A stretch of DNA of 64,000 nt from Pseudomonas maioricensis (GCF_022790535.1 NZ_LOHG01000003.1:398101-462100); one strand, 5' to 3'; shown: positions 1 to 10,642, counted from the first letter of the stretch. Numbers and translations are program-made. The notes: generated by a model from the letters alone, not told the origin.

Positions 1-11
1 TTCCAAGCCAT
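1..11 (-). CDS. hflK: HflK, first codons only (cut by window edge)
   Basis: Only the start of this gene is inside the window: ATG at 9-11 followed by codons for Ala and Trp and two bases of the next. The beginning Met-Ala-Trp-Asn is the one I recall for Pseudomonas HflK, the membrane partner of HflC that modulates the FtsH protease. A good ribosome binding site (GGAGAG) lies just upstream at about 15-20. Its position directly downstream of hflX fits the usual hfq-hflX-hflK-hflC order. The identification rests on three codons plus synteny. Confidence 0.65.
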
Positions 12-76
12 AGCGCTCTCCATCTGATAAAGCAAAGACGCGCCCGCGGCGCGCCGACCAATGCTACAGAATGCCC

Positions 77-101
77 AAGAGAGCCGTACAACGGCTTTCT
101 C
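77..101 (-). terminator. Intraoperon hairpin between hflX and hflK
   Basis: A short stem (AGCCGT, ACA loop, ACGGCT at 82-96), extended by partly paired flanking bases, lies between the hflX stop and the hflK start. On the minus strand it is not followed by a clear T run, so it looks more like a weak attenuator or RNA-processing structure than a strong terminator. Confidence 0.35.
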
Positions 102-107
102 ACGCTT

Positions 108-1409
108 TTATTGCAAAGTGTGTTGCTCGATGAATTCCAGCGGCTGCAGTCCTTCGCGACTCACCAGACGATTGAACTCAACGCGCGGTAAACGTACTGC
201 CAACAGGCTGCTGCCTTGCTCATCATATTCTTCGCTCTGCACCGCACCCAGCTCGAAGAACTGGGCACGCAGCCGGGCAAAATCCTGAGACAGATGCAGG
301 GTGCCGACAAACAGGTCATCACCCAGTAATTCCGCAACGGCCTGCTTGAGCAGATCCAGCCCTCGACCATCACGGGCGGACACCCAGACACGTTGCGGTT
401 TGCCATCGGCATCACGCTGTATCTGCGGTTCTACCCCTTCAAGCAGGTCGAGTTTGTTATAGACCTCAAGTATCGGCAAGCCCTCGGCACCGATCTCGCC
501 AAGTACAGCCATAACCTGTTCGATCTGCTCCATGCGATCAGGCTCGTGAGAGTCGATGACGTGAAGCAGCAGGTCAGAGTTGCTGGACTCTTCGAGCGTA
601 GCGCGAAAGGCCTCAACCAGCTTGTGCGGCAGGTGGCGAATAAAGCCCACGGTGTCAGCCAGCACGATAGGCCCCAGGTCGTCGAGTTGCAGACGGCGCA
701 GGGTCGGGTCGAGCGTGGCGAAGAGCTGATCCGCAGCAAACACGTCGGAATCGGTCACAGCATTGAACAGTGTCGATTTGCCGGCGTTGGTATAGCCAAC
801 CAGTGAAACCGAAGGGATGTCGGCGCGCTTGCGCCCCCGACGAGCCTGCTCACGCTGGCTGCGAACCTTTTCAAGACGGCCTTTGATCTGCCGCAGACGA
901 ACCCGCAACAGACGCCGGTCAGTTTCCAGCTGGGTTTCACCGGGACCACGCAGGCCAATACCACCGCCCTGACGCTCAAGGTGAGTCCAGCCACGGACCA
1001 GCCGCGTACTCATATGCTCGAGCTGAGCCAGCTCGACCTGCAATTTACCTTCATGAGTACGCGCACGTTGCGCAAAGATGTCGAGGATCAACCCCGTGCG
1101 ATCAAGTACGCGACACTCGAAAACACGTTCGAGGTTACGTTCCTGACTGGGTGTGAGCACGTGATTGAAGATGACGATATCGATTTTTTCAGCTTTGACC
1201 TGATCGCGAAGTTCCTCGACCTTGCCGCTGCCAATCAGATATTTGGCCGATGGCCGATGACGCGGCACGTTGACGAACGCGACGGTATCGGCGCCAGCCG
1301 ATATGGCCAACTCCCGAAACTCCTGCGGATCTTCGCGCGCCTCAGGGTCCTGACCATCCAGATGAACGAGTATCGCGCGTTCACCACCACTGTGGCGCTC
1401 AAAGAACAA
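108..1409 (-). CDS. hflX: Ribosome-associated GTPase HflX
   Basis: HflX is an Obg-related GTPase that binds the large ribosomal subunit and splits stalled or heat-damaged ribosomes. The 433-residue protein shows the HflX N-terminal domain, the glycine-rich family motif GGGIGLRGPGE near residue 149, a Walker A box GYTNAGKST near 204 and a G3 motif DTVGF near 252. The length is normal for gammaproteobacteria. The ATG start (MFFERH) lies 13 bases after the hfq stop, so the two are almost certainly cotranscribed; hflK follows. Nothing unusual is seen. Confidence 0.97.
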   Translation of the reverse strand: MFFERHSGGERAILVHLDGQDPEAREDPQEFRELAISAGADTVAFVNVPRHRPSAKYLIGSGKVEELRDQVKAEKIDIVIFNHVLTPSQERNLERVFECRVLDRTGLILDIFAQRARTHEGKLQVELAQLEHMSTRLVRGWTHLERQGGGIGLRGPGETQLETDRRLLRVRLRQIKGRLEKVRSQREQARRGRKRADIPSVSLVGYTNAGKSTLFNAVTDSDVFAADQLFATLDPTLRRLQLDDLGPIVLADTVGFIRHLPHKLVEAFRATLEESSNSDLLLHVIDSHEPDRMEQIEQVMAVLGEIGAEGLPILEVYNKLDLLEGVEPQIQRDADGKPQRVWVSARDGRGLDLLKQAVAELLGDDLFVGTLHLSQDFARLRAQFFELGAVQSEEYDEQGSSLLAVRLPRVEFNRLVSREGLQPLEFIEQHTLQ

Positions 1410-1421
1410 AGCAGACTCCTA

Positions 1422-1682
1422 TCAGGCGTTACCTGGCTCGGCGTCGCCCTGCTCACCTTCGTTTGCGCTTGGCAGACGAATTGGACGAACCGGTACAACG
1501 GTAGAGATGGCGTGCTTGTAGACCATTTGGCTGACAGTGTTCTTCAGCAAAATAACGAACTGGTCAAAGGACTCGATGGTGCCTTGCAGCTTGATACCGT
1601 TGACGAGATAGATCGAAACCCCAACCTTCTCTTTACGTAGGGTGTTCAGGTAAGGGTCTTGTAGCGAATGCCCTTTTGACAT
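1422..1682 (-). CDS. hfq: RNA chaperone Hfq
   Basis: Hfq forms a hexameric ring that pairs small RNAs with mRNAs and, in pseudomonads, acts with Crc in catabolite repression. The 86-residue product begins [13 protein letters not shown] and contains the Sm1 region and the Sm2 motif around YKHAIST. The start is set by a strong AAGGAG a few bases upstream; an in-frame ATG eight codons earlier would place that site inside the gene and is rejected. The C-terminal tail is short and rich in Gly, Glu and Ala, as in other Pseudomonas Hfq proteins. It sits between miaA and hflX. Confidence 0.98.
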   Translation of the reverse strand: MSKGHSLQDPYLNTLRKEKVGVSIYLVNGIKLQGTIESFDQFVILLKNTVSQMVYKHAISTVVPVRPIRLPSANEGEQGDAEPGNA

Positions 1683-1770
1683 GTGCCGCACTCCTTTAAG
1701 GATCAATAATAATTCGAATTCAATTGGCTTGAACCGCCACCCCCCAAGGATAGACGGCTATTGCAAGGAC

Positions 1771-2742
1771 TCAGCTCAATATGGAGACCGACCCCAGGTA
1801 TTTCAAGGTGCGTGGCAAATTGTCGCTGGCCAGACTGTCTAGCCAGTGTAAATCGTCCCAACTGCGTAGCCAGGTAAACTGTCGTTTGGCCAGTTGGCGC
1901 GTGGCAATGATCCCACGCTCCTGCATCTCGGCCCATGTCAGTTTTCCATCCAGATGATCCCAGACCTGGCGATAACCGACGGCTCTTATAGACGGCAAAC
2001 CCGCATGCAGGTCGCCTCTTGAGCGTAACGCCAGAACTTCGTCCAGGAATCCCTGGTCCAGCATTGTTGAAAATCTTGATGCTATACGGCCGTGCAACAC
2101 CTTGCGATCTGCCGGAGCAATGGCCAGGCTGGCGACAGTATAGGGCAATTGCGGTCTACCAGAAGCCGCAGCATCAGTAGTTTGCGCACTTTGTTGTTCT
2201 CTATGTGCTGTCATGTTCAACCCACTGACCCGATAAACCTCCAGCGCACGTATCAATCGCTGCGGATCATTGGGGTGGATTCTAGCCGCAGATACTGGAT
2301 CCACTATGGCCAACTGGTCGTGTAAAGCCTGCCAGCCATGGGCTGCTGCCTGCGCTTCCAGCTCCGCCCGAACACCTGCGTCAGCGGCTGGCATATCTGC
2401 CAGCCCGTCCAATAGAGCCTTGAAATACAACATAGTGCCGCCAACCAGCAGCGGAATTTTACCCCGAGCGGTTATTTCAGCCATCGCAAACAGTGCATCC
2501 GCGCGAAAATCAGCCGCCGAATAGCTTTCGGACGGATCAAGAATATCCACCAGTCGGTGAGGAAATTCGGCCAATTGTGCCTTGGAAGGCTTGGCAGTTC
2601 CGATGTCCATGCCACGATAGACCAGCGCCGAATCGACACTGATCAGCTCGCAAGGGAGGACTTTACACAGTTCCATGGCCAGATCGGTTTTACCCGAAGC
2701 CGTCGGCCCCATCAGAAAGATGGCCGGAGGTAGAGCGCTCAT
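1771..2742 (-). CDS. miaA: tRNA dimethylallyltransferase MiaA
   Basis: MiaA transfers a dimethylallyl group to N6 of A37 in tRNAs that read codons starting with U, the first step to ms2i6A. The 323-residue protein starts [19 protein letters not shown], giving the P-loop at about residues 12-19, followed by the family motif [18 protein letters not shown]. The gene starts immediately after the mutL stop (no gap), so translation is probably coupled. An 88-base gap follows before hfq. Confidence 0.97.
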   Translation of the reverse strand: MSALPPAIFLMGPTASGKTDLAMELCKVLPCELISVDSALVYRGMDIGTAKPSKAQLAEFPHRLVDILDPSESYSAADFRADALFAMAEITARGKIPLLVGGTMLYFKALLDGLADMPAADAGVRAELEAQAAAHGWQALHDQLAIVDPVSAARIHPNDPQRLIRALEVYRVSGLNMTAHREQQSAQTTDAAASGRPQLPYTVASLAIAPADRKVLHGRIASRFSTMLDQGFLDEVLALRSRGDLHAGLPSIRAVGYRQVWDHLDGKLTWAEMQERGIIATRQLAKRQFTWLRSWDDLHWLDSLASDNLPRTLKYLGSVSILS

Positions 2743-4698
2743 TCAACGACCGCGCAGGAAGAGTTTGTCCAGATCATCCAGGCCCATTTGGGTCCAGGTA
2801 GGTCGGCCATGGTTGCATTGACCGCTGCGCTCGGTGTTTTCCATGTCGCGCAGCAGACCGTTCATTTCAGGAATCGCCAGACGGCGGTTGGCCCGGATTG
2901 CGCCATGGCACGCCATGGTGCCCAGCAATTCGTTCATGTGAGCCTGAACACGGTCACTGGTGCCGTATTCCATCAGATCGGCCAGCACGTCGCTGACCAG
3001 CCGATTGGCCTCGGCCTGCTTCAACAAGGCCGGAATCTGCCGGATTGCCAGACTTTCAGGGCCAAGACGTTGCAACTCAAAGCCCAGGCGTTGGAATGTC
3101 TCGATGTGCTCTTCAGCGCAATCGGCTTCACGCTGACTGACCGCAATGGACTCAGGCACTAATAAAGGCTGACCGCTGAGGCCTTCACTGGCCATCGCAA
3201 TCTTCAGGCGCTCATACATGATGCGCTCGTGTGCGGCGTGCATGTCTACCAGCACCAGACCGTGAGCGTTTTCCGCCAGAATATAAATGCCTTTGAGTTG
3301 CGCCAAGGCGTAGCCCAAGGGGGGAATATCGCCCTGAGTTTCCGGTAGCGAAACGGCAGGCGTGCCGGGCAACGGTGCATAAAACTCGCGATAGGCACTT
3401 TGCGCCTCGGCCGCAGGCAACGTCGACGCAGGGCGCGGCGTGTACTGATATTGATAACCGGCGCCCGCACCTGAACCGGCTGGTGGCGCATAGGGCTGAG
3501 CCTGCGGCTGCTCCAATAGATTATTGGCCAGACGCATTTCACCCTGCGGCCCGAATTCACCGGCTTGCGGGCCAGTCGGGCGCTCCACGGCGGTAACCGG
3601 CACTGAGCCAGCCAACTGATCTTCAGGCCGAACATCGCCTAGCGCCCGGTGCAAAGTGCCGTACAGGAAGTCATGGACCATGCGCCCGTCACGGAAGCGG
3701 ACTTCGTGCTTGGTCGGGTGCACGTTGACGTCGACGACCGCAGGATCAACCTCGAAGAACAGCACGAAAGTCGGGTGACGGCCATTGAACAACACATCGC
3801 GATACGCCTGACGCACGGCATGGGCCACAAGCTTGTCGCGCACTGCCCGACCGTTCACAAAGAAATATTGCAAATCAGCCTGACTGCGGGAAAACGTCGG
3901 CAACCCGACCCACCCCCACAGGTGCAAGCCATTGCGCTCAATCTCGATGGGCAGCGCCTGCTCGAGAAAACCGGGACCGCAAATCGCTGAAACGCGTCGG
4001 GCTCGGGCAGTGTCGTCGTTGGCTTCGTGCAGGCTGAGGATCGTCTTGCCGTTGTGCCGCAGGTGGAACGCCACGTCGAAACGTGCGAGCGCCATGCGTT
4101 TGATCACTTCCTGCAGGTGATCGAATTCGGTTTTTTCAGCTTTGAGAAACTTGCGCCGTGCCGGGGTGTTGAAAAACAGGTCACGGACTTCCACCGACGT
4201 ACCCACAGGGTGCGCAGCAGGCTGAACACGGGAGGCCATGTCGCGCCCCTCGGTTTCAACTTGCCAGGCCTGATCGGCATCCCGCGTTCTAGAGGTCAGG
4301 GTCAGCCGCGCGACGGAGCTGATCGACGCCAGCGCTTCCCCTCGAAACCCGAGGCTCATGACCCGTTCGAGGTCTTCAAGCTCGCGAATCTTGCTGGTGG
4401 CGTGGCGGGCCAGAGCCAATGGCAGGTCATCTGAAGAAATGCCACTGCCGTCGTCACGCACTCGCAGCAACTTGATCCCGGCCTGCTCGACATCCACGTC
4501 AATACGTTTGGCGCCAGAGTCGAGGCTGTTTTCCAGCAACTCTTTGATGACGGACGCTGGCCGCTCGACCACTTCACCCGCCGCGATCTGGTTGGCCAGT
4601 CGCGGGCTGAGCAATTCAATACGCGCAGCATTGAAGGATGCATTGCCGGTGTGCGCCTGGACACCAGGCTCAACACTGTCGAGTAGAAGATCGGTCAT
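2743..4698 (-). CDS. mutL: DNA mismatch repair protein MutL
   Basis: MutL links MutS mismatch recognition to strand removal. The 651-residue protein has the GHKL ATPase motifs in its N-terminal half ([32 protein letters not shown]), a proline- and glutamine-rich linker around residues 370-450, and a C-terminal dimerisation domain. That domain carries [12 protein letters not shown], matching the endonuclease metal motif DQHA(x)2E(x)4E with Met for Gln, and CNHGRP near the end. It therefore looks like the nicking type of MutL rather than the E. coli type. It overlaps amiB upstream by four bases and abuts miaA. Confidence 0.97.
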   Translation of the reverse strand: MTDLLLDSVEPGVQAHTGNASFNAARIELLSPRLANQIAAGEVVERPASVIKELLENSLDSGAKRIDVDVEQAGIKLLRVRDDGSGISSDDLPLALARHATSKIRELEDLERVMSLGFRGEALASISSVARLTLTSRTRDADQAWQVETEGRDMASRVQPAAHPVGTSVEVRDLFFNTPARRKFLKAEKTEFDHLQEVIKRMALARFDVAFHLRHNGKTILSLHEANDDTARARRVSAICGPGFLEQALPIEIERNGLHLWGWVGLPTFSRSQADLQYFFVNGRAVRDKLVAHAVRQAYRDVLFNGRHPTFVLFFEVDPAVVDVNVHPTKHEVRFRDGRMVHDFLYGTLHRALGDVRPEDQLAGSVPVTAVERPTGPQAGEFGPQGEMRLANNLLEQPQAQPYAPPAGSGAGAGYQYQYTPRPASTLPAAEAQSAYREFYAPLPGTPAVSLPETQGDIPPLGYALAQLKGIYILAENAHGLVLVDMHAAHERIMYERLKIAMASEGLSGQPLLVPESIAVSQREADCAEEHIETFQRLGFELQRLGPESLAIRQIPALLKQAEANRLVSDVLADLMEYGTSDRVQAHMNELLGTMACHGAIRANRRLAIPEMNGLLRDMENTERSGQCNHGRPTWTQMGLDDLDKLFLRGR

Positions 4699-6125
4699 GG
4701 TTGAGTCGCCACCTCAGAGCTAGGGATTTTCAGGTCCTGCCCGACACGCAACTCATCCGTCTTCAGGTTATTGGCGCTGCGCAATGCGGCAGGGCTCATA
4801 TCGTAGCGGGCAGCCAGCATCGAGAGGCTTTCGCCCGAGCGAACTACGTGGTTGCGCGGCCCCTGAGCGAGCTTGCCGTTATCACGCAACCAGGCAATGT
4901 AGGTGCCTTGTGGCGGGTTTTGCTGGAAGAACTGTTTCACGCCGGAATTGATCGAGCGCGCCAGTGCCTGCTGGTGCGAGGCGGCGCTGAGCTTCGCAGC
5001 TTCGGCATTGTTAGAGATGAACCCGGTTTCTACGAGGATCGACGGAATATCAGGCGACTTGAGCACCATGAAGCCCGCCTGCTCGACCCTGGACTTGTGC
5101 AGCGACGTCACGCGACCAATGTTGGTGAGGACCTTCTGTCCGACATTGAGGCTTGAGGACAGCGAAGCGGTCATGGACAGGTCCAGCAACACGCCCGCCA
5201 GCATCCGGTCCTTGTCATCAAGGCTCACCGCGCCAGCACCACCGATCAAGTCAGAGCGGTTCTCACTGTCTGCCAGCCAGCGTGCGGTTTCTGATGTTGC
5301 GCCGCGCTCAGACAACGCGAACACCGAGGCACCAAAAGCCGCGCGCGAAGGCGCAGCATCCGCGTGAATCGACACAAACAGGTCCGCGCCCTTGGCTCGG
5401 GCAATTTCCGTCCGCTTGCGCAGCGGGATGAAGTAGTCGCCAGTACGGGTCAACTCGGCACGGTAGCCCTTTTCAGCATTGATCTGCCGCTGCAGCTCTT
5501 TGGCGATAGCCAGAACGAGGTTTTTCTCTTTCTGCCCGCTACTGCCCGAAGCACCCGGGTCTTCGCCGCCGTGACCAGCGTCGATCACGATCACGATGTC
5601 GCGCTTGCCGTTAGGCACTGGTGTGAGCTTTATCTCGGGCTTGGCAGGGCTGACCGGTACAGCAGGCGCTGTATTCGCGGCCGTATCTGGAATGGTCGGA
5701 CTCGGGTTGGCATCACCCGGCTCATCGAAAAGGTCAACGACAAGGCGGTTACCGTATTGCTGATTCGGGGCCAGGGTGAAGCTTTTGGGCGTCACGGCCT
5801 TTTTCAGGTCGATGACCACACGCAAATCCGTAGCTGTGCGCTGCGCCGAGCGCATGCTGGTAATCGGAGTGTTGGCCATAGGGACGTTCAACGGGCCGCC
5901 CAACGTGGCGCCGTTGATATCAATCACCAGTCGATCAGGAGAAGTCAGGGTGAAAACGCTGTGCTGGACGGGACCGGACAGGTCAAAAACCAGTCGTGTG
6001 TTATCCGGTGCACGCCATAAGCGAACACTTTTTACCTGTGTTGCGGCCAGCGCATCAACAGCCAGGGCTGTCAAAAGCAGACCCACTACAGTAACCAGCG
6101 CGCGCATGCGCATACCTAACCCCAT
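4695..6125 (-). CDS. amiB: N-acetylmuramoyl-L-alanine amidase AmiB
   Basis: A periplasmic amidase that cleaves the amide bond between MurNAc and the peptide stem during daughter-cell separation. From the chosen ATG the product has 476 residues: signal peptide (about 1-30), an AMIN localisation domain (about 35-140), a linker rich in Pro and Ala, the zinc amidase domain with [15 protein letters not shown] near 190 and the late catalytic Glu in ETGFISN, then a C-terminal LysM peptidoglycan-binding repeat. The longer reading frame would overlap tsaE and precede the signal peptide, so this ATG, or one four codons on, is preferred. It overlaps mutL by four bases. Confidence 0.94.
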   Translation of the reverse strand: MGLGMRMRALVTVVGLLLTALAVDALAATQVKSVRLWRAPDNTRLVFDLSGPVQHSVFTLTSPDRLVIDINGATLGGPLNVPMANTPITSMRSAQRTATDLRVVIDLKKAVTPKSFTLAPNQQYGNRLVVDLFDEPGDANPSPTIPDTAANTAPAVPVSPAKPEIKLTPVPNGKRDIVIVIDAGHGGEDPGASGSSGQKEKNLVLAIAKELQRQINAEKGYRAELTRTGDYFIPLRKRTEIARAKGADLFVSIHADAAPSRAAFGASVFALSERGATSETARWLADSENRSDLIGGAGAVSLDDKDRMLAGVLLDLSMTASLSSSLNVGQKVLTNIGRVTSLHKSRVEQAGFMVLKSPDIPSILVETGFISNNAEAAKLSAASHQQALARSINSGVKQFFQQNPPQGTYIAWLRDNGKLAQGPRNHVVRSGESLSMLAARYDMSPAALRSANNLKTDELRVGQDLKIPSSEVATQP

Positions 6126-6127
6126 AT

Positions 6128-6598
6128 CTATTTGAATTCCTGCGCCAAAGCGGCACACCAGGTTTCGCCACGCGAGCCAATTGGGCTCAAAGTCAGTGCT
6201 CGACCTTGCGCATGCGGGCTAATGGTAATGGTCAGGTCAGGCTTTGGCAAAAAGCCTGCACCGAGCTGGGGCCACTCGATCAAACAAAGGGCATCGCCTT
6301 CCAGATAATCACGAATGCCCATGTACTCCAGTTCCTCGGGATCAACCAACCGATAGAGATCAAAGTGGAACACGCGAATGGAGCCTATTTCATAGGGTTC
6401 CACCAAGGTGAACGTGGGGCTCTTGACCGCACCCTCATGCCCGAGCCCACGGATGATGCCCCGCGAAAGTGTGGTTTTCCCCGCCCCCAGATCACCTTCA
6501 AGAAAAATCACGCCGACCCCTTGAGTCACTTGGGCAATGCGCTCACCAAAGCGGGTCATGGCCTCTTCACCGGCCAAATGCAGCGTTAACTCAGACAC
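6128..6598 (-). CDS. tsaE: tRNA threonylcarbamoyladenosine ATPase TsaE
   Basis: TsaE is the P-loop ATPase that works with TsaD and TsaB to make t6A37 in tRNAs reading ANN codons. The 156-residue protein shows Walker A GDLGAGKTT near residue 36, the KSPTFTLVEPY segment and the family motif FHFDLYRL. It overlaps the 3' end of nnr by 13 bases and is followed two bases later by amiB, so it is an internal gene of the nnr-tsaE-amiB-mutL-miaA-hfq-hflX block. Confidence 0.96.
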   Translation of the reverse strand: MSELTLHLAGEEAMTRFGERIAQVTQGVGVIFLEGDLGAGKTTLSRGIIRGLGHEGAVKSPTFTLVEPYEIGSIRVFHFDLYRLVDPEELEYMGIRDYLEGDALCLIEWPQLGAGFLPKPDLTITISPHAQGRALTLSPIGSRGETWCAALAQEFK

Positions 6599-8082
6599 GG
6601 TTGCTGCTCCTCCAATAACTGACGAATGGCTGGAATAACATCACTGGCCGCCAACCCGCGACCCGCCTCGCCGACTTGCTGCCCGGCGCTGGCATGCAGC
6701 CACACCGCCAGACACGCCGCGTCGAACGGCTTCATTTTTTGCGCCATCAAGGCGCCAATCAGACCTGCCAATACATCCCCCAGGCCACCGGTGGCCATGG
6801 CGGGATGGCCGCGATCACATAACATCAGTCGACCATCGACGTCGGAGATCAGGCTGCCCGTCCCCTTCAGAACACAGACCGCTTTGAATTTATCGGCCAG
6901 CGCCCGCGCAGCAGCAGGGCGATCAGCCTGAACTTGCGGGGTGGTGATCCCCAGCAGGCGCGCGGCCTCTCCGGGGTGCGGGGTAATGACGCTGTTTGCA
7001 GGCAACGAAACCCATCCCTGAGCCAACTGATTCAGTGCGTCGGCGTCCCATACTTGCGGCTTTTGGGCATTGGCAGCCGCGGACAGCAGGCTACGCCCCC
7101 AAGCAGCCTGCCCCAACCCGGGGCCGACCACCAGAATGCTGGCTGGCTCGATCAGCGCCATCAATTGATTTGCCGAGCGAATCGCCGCGCTCATGACTTC
7201 AGGCAAACGAGTCAGCGCGGCAGGAATATGTTCAGCGCGTGTTGCCAGCGTCACCATGCCTGCGCCGCTGCGCAGCGCGCTTTCGGCAGTCAACAGGCTG
7301 GCACCGCCAAAGCCATGATCGCCGCCGATAATCAGAACACGACCGTACATGCCCTTATGGGCCGTGCGCGGACGGCCAGGCAAATCCGGCAGGTTGAACG
7401 TATCCAGGCGGATCGCGCTGCGGGGTGCCTGAGCAACGATAGCCGGGTCTGCCTGCAAATCGTCAAAGACCAGTTCACCGATAAGGTCTGCCGCATCGCC
7501 GGTCAGCAGGCCGAGTTTCAGGCCTATATACGTCACCGTAAGATCGGCACGTACGGCCACACCAAGGGTACGCCCTGTGTCAGCGCTCAGGCCAGAAGGG
7601 ATGTCGACAGCCACGACGGGCTGATCGCTGTTATTGATCGCTTCGATAGCAGCCGCGTAAGGCTCACGCACATCACCGGTCAAGCCTGTGCCCAACAGCG
7701 CGTCCAGTACAATGCCGCGTAACGGTTGACTGGCCCAGTTCTGGACGGCTACACCCGCCGCGAGCGCCTCGGCATGAGCATTAGCGGCATCGCCAGTCAG
7801 CCCAGCGGGGTCTGCCACGGCAAACACCTGCACATTCCAACCCGCATTGCGCGCTAGAACAGCGACCAGATACCCGTCGCCAGCGTTATTGCCGCGCCCG
7901 GCCAGCACGCTTAACTCATGCACATCAGGCCAGCGTCTGCGCAGTGCTCGCCAGGTTGCATGGGCTGCGCGCTGCATCAATTCACTGCCGCAAGTGCCCG
8001 CAGCGATGAGCTGTGCGTCGAGGTCACGGACCTGCGCAGCGCTATACAGCGCGTCGGGTAATTGGGGTTTCGTATTGACCAT
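6586..8082 (-). CDS. nnr: Bifunctional NAD(P)HX epimerase/dehydratase
   Basis: Repairs hydrated, damaged NADH and NADPH: the N-terminal YjeF domain (about residues 1-215) epimerises NAD(P)HX, and the C-terminal ribokinase-like domain (about 230-498) dehydrates it using ADP. Visible motifs are AGRGNNAGDGY and VDIPSGLSADTG in the first part, and DADALNQL, TPHPGEAARLL, LKGTGSLI and the nucleotide-binding GGLGDVLAG in the second. The 498-residue start (MVNTKPQLPDALYSA) is chosen because a further upstream start would run into the promoter region shared with divergent queG. Confidence 0.95.
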   Translation of the reverse strand: MVNTKPQLPDALYSAAQVRDLDAQLIAAGTCGSELMQRAAHATWRALRRRWPDVHELSVLAGRGNNAGDGYLVAVLARNAGWNVQVFAVADPAGLTGDAANAHAEALAAGVAVQNWASQPLRGIVLDALLGTGLTGDVREPYAAAIEAINNSDQPVVAVDIPSGLSADTGRTLGVAVRADLTVTYIGLKLGLLTGDAADLIGELVFDDLQADPAIVAQAPRSAIRLDTFNLPDLPGRPRTAHKGMYGRVLIIGGDHGFGGASLLTAESALRSGAGMVTLATRAEHIPAALTRLPEVMSAAIRSANQLMALIEPASILVVGPGLGQAAWGRSLLSAAANAQKPQVWDADALNQLAQGWVSLPANSVITPHPGEAARLLGITTPQVQADRPAAARALADKFKAVCVLKGTGSLISDVDGRLMLCDRGHPAMATGGLGDVLAGLIGALMAQKMKPFDAACLAVWLHASAGQQVGEAGRGLAASDVIPAIRQLLEEQQPCLS

Positions 8083-8144
8083 GCGTCTCTTGGCTCCGAT
8101 GTCTGGCAGAATTATACGCACCTCCACCCGGTTTCTCCTTGCGC

Positions 8145-9230
8145 ATGCCCGTTATTACTGTTGATTCGCCCAATACTGTTGACCTCGCCACCCTTGCTCA
8201 GTCGATCAAGGAGTGGGGCCGCGAGCTGGGCTTTCAGCAAGTCGGGATTGCCGGGCTCGATCTCGCCGAACACGAGCAGCACCTTGAGCGTTGGCTCGAA
8301 GCGGGCTATCACGGCGAGATGGACTATATGGCAGCGCATGGCAGCAAACGTTCGCACCCTGAAGAACTGGTGCCCGGCACCTTGCGGGTAGTCTCGTTAC
8401 GCATGGACTATCTGCCCGGCGATACAGAGATGACGCAACGCCTGACCGAGCCGGAAAAAGCCTATGTGTCGCGTTACGCCCTTGGCCGCGACTATCACAA
8501 GCTGATTCGCAAGCGTGTGCAGCAATTGGCCGAGCGCATCCAGCAAGCCATTGGACCGTTTGGCTATCGGGCCTTCGTTGACAGCGCCCCGGTGCTGGAA
8601 AAAGCCATTGCTGAACAGGCCGGGCTGGGCTGGATCGGCAAGAACACACTGGTACTCAATCGCAAAGCCGGAAGCTTTTTCTTTCTTAGCGAGCTGTTTG
8701 TCGACCTGCCGTTACCGGTGGATCCACCCCACGCGACCGAGCATTGCGGGCGCTGCACCGCGTGTTTGGACATTTGCCCCACCGCAGCCTTTGTCGGGCC
8801 TTATGTGCTGGATGCCCGGCGTTGTATTTCTTATCTGACCATCGAGCTGAAAACTGCTATCCCAGAAGAGCTGCGTCCGCTGATCGGCAATCGGGTATTT
8901 GGTTGTGATGACTGCCAGATTGTCTGCCCGTGGAATCGCTTCGCCCGACCGACCGATCAGAGCGACTTCCAGCCACGGCATAATCTGGATAACGCAGGCC
9001 TGGCCGAGCTGTTCATGTGGGATGAGGATAAATTCCTCAGCAGTACCGAAGGCTCCCCCCTGCGCCGTGCGGGCTATGAGCGCTGGCTGCGCAATCTGGC
9101 AGTCGGCCTGGGCAATGCACCGTCGACGATCCCCGTGCTGGAGGCGCTTGAGGCAAGACGGGATTATCCGTCGGAATTGGTGAGGGAGCATGTGGAGTGG
9201 GCGTTGCGGCAGCATGCGCAGAATCGCTGA
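8145..9230 (+). CDS. queG: Epoxyqueuosine reductase QueG
   Basis: Performs the last step of queuosine synthesis, reducing epoxyqueuosine in tRNA to queuosine with cobalamin and two 4Fe-4S clusters. The 361-residue protein carries both ferredoxin-like cysteine sets: CGRCTACLDICP near 205 and, after RRCISYL, CDDCQIVCPWN near 257. The conserved GWIGKNT sits near 165. A TTG two codons upstream would also be in frame; the ATG (MPVITVDSPN) is preferred. It is divergent from nnr with a 62-base gap holding both promoters. Confidence 0.95.
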   Translation: MPVITVDSPNTVDLATLAQSIKEWGRELGFQQVGIAGLDLAEHEQHLERWLEAGYHGEMDYMAAHGSKRSHPEELVPGTLRVVSLRMDYLPGDTEMTQRLTEPEKAYVSRYALGRDYHKLIRKRVQQLAERIQQAIGPFGYRAFVDSAPVLEKAIAEQAGLGWIGKNTLVLNRKAGSFFFLSELFVDLPLPVDPPHATEHCGRCTACLDICPTAAFVGPYVLDARRCISYLTIELKTAIPEELRPLIGNRVFGCDDCQIVCPWNRFARPTDQSDFQPRHNLDNAGLAELFMWDEDKFLSSTEGSPLRRAGYERWLRNLAVGLGNAPSTIPVLEALEARRDYPSELVREHVEWALRQHAQNR

Positions 9231-9233
9231 TCC

Positions 9234-9303
9234 GTAGGAGCTGCCGAAGGCTGCGAATGGTGGAGTGTCAGATGCCCCCCTCGCAGCCTTCGGCAGCTCC
9301 TAC
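9234..9303. repeat. REP-type inverted repeat, family A
   Basis: Two arms (GTAGGAGCTGCCGAAGGCTG and its complement) separated by a short loop form a long stem between the convergent queG and TRIC-family genes. The same arms recur at 11780, 22620 and 29754. A run of A follows on the plus strand, so it may double as a terminator for the minus-strand gene. Confidence 0.9.
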
Positions 9304-9312
9304 AAAAAAACA

Positions 9313-9927
9313 TCAGTGCTCATCACCCTTGTAGACAAACTTCGGCATGTTCCAGTTGAAGCGGATAGCCAGCAGGCGAAGCAGCAGACCGCCGAACAGG
9401 GTAATCAGAATGCTCTGCTCCTCAGGCAACTGCAGGTGCTGACACAGCAGAAAACACCACGCGGCCAGAAATGACACGCTGGCGTACAACTCACGGCGGA
9501 ACACCAAGGGAATGTCATTGCAGAAGATATCCCGCAGGATGCCGCCAAATACGCCCGTGATCACGCCGCAGACAGAGGCCACCAGCAAGCCGGTCCCGAC
9601 TTCCAGCGCGGTCATCGTGCCTATCAAAGTAAAAGCCACCAGCCCCAAGGCGTCGAGCACCAGAAACAGCGAGCGCAGATGGCGCATCAACGGTGCGATG
9701 AAAATGGTCAACAGCGCCGCGACACTGGTCAGAATCAAGTATTCGGGGTGTTTGACCCACGTCAGTGGGTAGTGCCCCAGTAGAACATCGCGCACCGAAC
9801 CGCCGCCAAGGGCGGTCACGCACGCGATCAGCACCACACCGAACCAGTCCATGCCACGCCGCCCCGCCGACAACGCACCCGTCATGGCTTCAGCGGTAAT
9901 AGCGATCAGATAGAGCATCAACAACAT
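9313..9927 (-). CDS. TRIC-family (UPF0126) inner-membrane protein
   Basis: A small polytopic inner-membrane protein of the trimeric intracellular cation channel family; bacterial members conduct K+ in vitro but their role in the cell is unclear. From the preferred start ([15 protein letters not shown]) it has 204 residues and six to seven hydrophobic segments. The duplicated family motif is visible: GRRGMDWFG followed by [13 protein letters not shown] in the first half, and [11 protein letters not shown] in the second. A start 19 codons earlier is possible but adds a non-hydrophobic leader. It is flanked by REP repeats on both sides and appears monocistronic. Confidence 0.85.
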   Translation of the reverse strand: MLLMLYLIAITAEAMTGALSAGRRGMDWFGVVLIACVTALGGGSVRDVLLGHYPLTWVKHPEYLILTSVAALLTIFIAPLMRHLRSLFLVLDALGLVAFTLIGTMTALEVGTGLLVASVCGVITGVFGGILRDIFCNDIPLVFRRELYASVSFLAAWCFLLCQHLQLPEEQSILITLFGGLLLRLLAIRFNWNMPKFVYKGDEH

Positions 9928-10007
9928 GGCGGCAGTCCCTGCGACGAAGCCGCGCAGTTTAGGGCAAGCACCAAAAGAGGGCAAAACTAGAATGCGCGTT
10001 AGTCTTC

Positions 10008-10096
10008 TGTTGGAGCGTGGCTTGCCCGCGAAGAAAGTTACGCGGTATATCCGCTATACCGCGTGGTCCAATTCGCGGGCAAGCCTCGCTCCAACA
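10008..10096. repeat. REP-type inverted repeat, family B, with inner palindrome
   Basis: The outer arms read TGTTGGAGCG(T)GGCTTGCCCG and the approximate complement. The loop is itself a palindrome: ACGCGGTATA, five bases, TATACCGCGT. The element lies between the start of the TRIC-family gene and the end of orn. Confidence 0.88.
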
Positions 10097-10105
10097 GGCC
10101 GCGCA

Positions 10106-10642
10106 TTAACCCTTAATGAAATGCTCGCGATAGAACCGCAACTCGGCGATCGACTCACGAATGTCATCCAGCGCCAGGTGGGTGCTGCCCTTCTGGAACT
10201 TCAACTCAGGCGACCAACGGGCAGCCAGCTCCTTGAGGGTGGAGACGTCGAGGTTGCGGTAGTGGAAGTAATGTTCCAGGGTCGACATGTGGCGATAAAG
10301 GAAACGGCGATCCTGGCAAATGCTGTTGCCGCAGATTGGCGAACTGCGCTCTGGCACCCATTGCTTGATGAACTCAAGGGTCTGAGCTTCTGCTTCAGCC
10401 ATGCTGATAGTGCTCTCGCGAACCCGCTGAGTCAGGCCCGAACCACCGTGTTGACGAGTGTTCCACTCATCCATTTTGGCCAGGGTTTCATCACTCTGGT
10501 GAATGGCGATGACCGGACCTTCAGCCAGAGTATTGAGTTGGCTGTCAGTAATGATCGTTGCCATTTCGATAATGACGTCGGTGTCCGGGTCCAGGCCGGT
10601 CATTTCCAGATCGATCCAGATCAGGTTCTGCTTGTTCTGCAT
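10106..10642 (-). CDS. orn: Oligoribonuclease
   Basis: A DEDDh 3'-5' exonuclease that degrades two- to five-base RNAs, including pGpG from cyclic-di-GMP breakdown; it therefore affects c-di-GMP signalling. The 178-residue protein begins [19 protein letters not shown], which contains the DxE exonuclease I motif, with further acidic residues in [10 protein letters not shown] and the [10 protein letters not shown] motif near the C-terminus. It is divergent from rsgA and has a GGAG-type binding site in the 96-base gap. Confidence 0.97.
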   Translation of the reverse strand: MQNKQNLIWIDLEMTGLDPDTDVIIEMATIITDSQLNTLAEGPVIAIHQSDETLAKMDEWNTRQHGGSGLTQRVRESTISMAEAEAQTLEFIKQWVPERSSPICGNSICQDRRFLYRHMSTLEHYFHYRNLDVSTLKELAARWSPELKFQKGSTHLALDDIRESIAELRFYREHFIKG

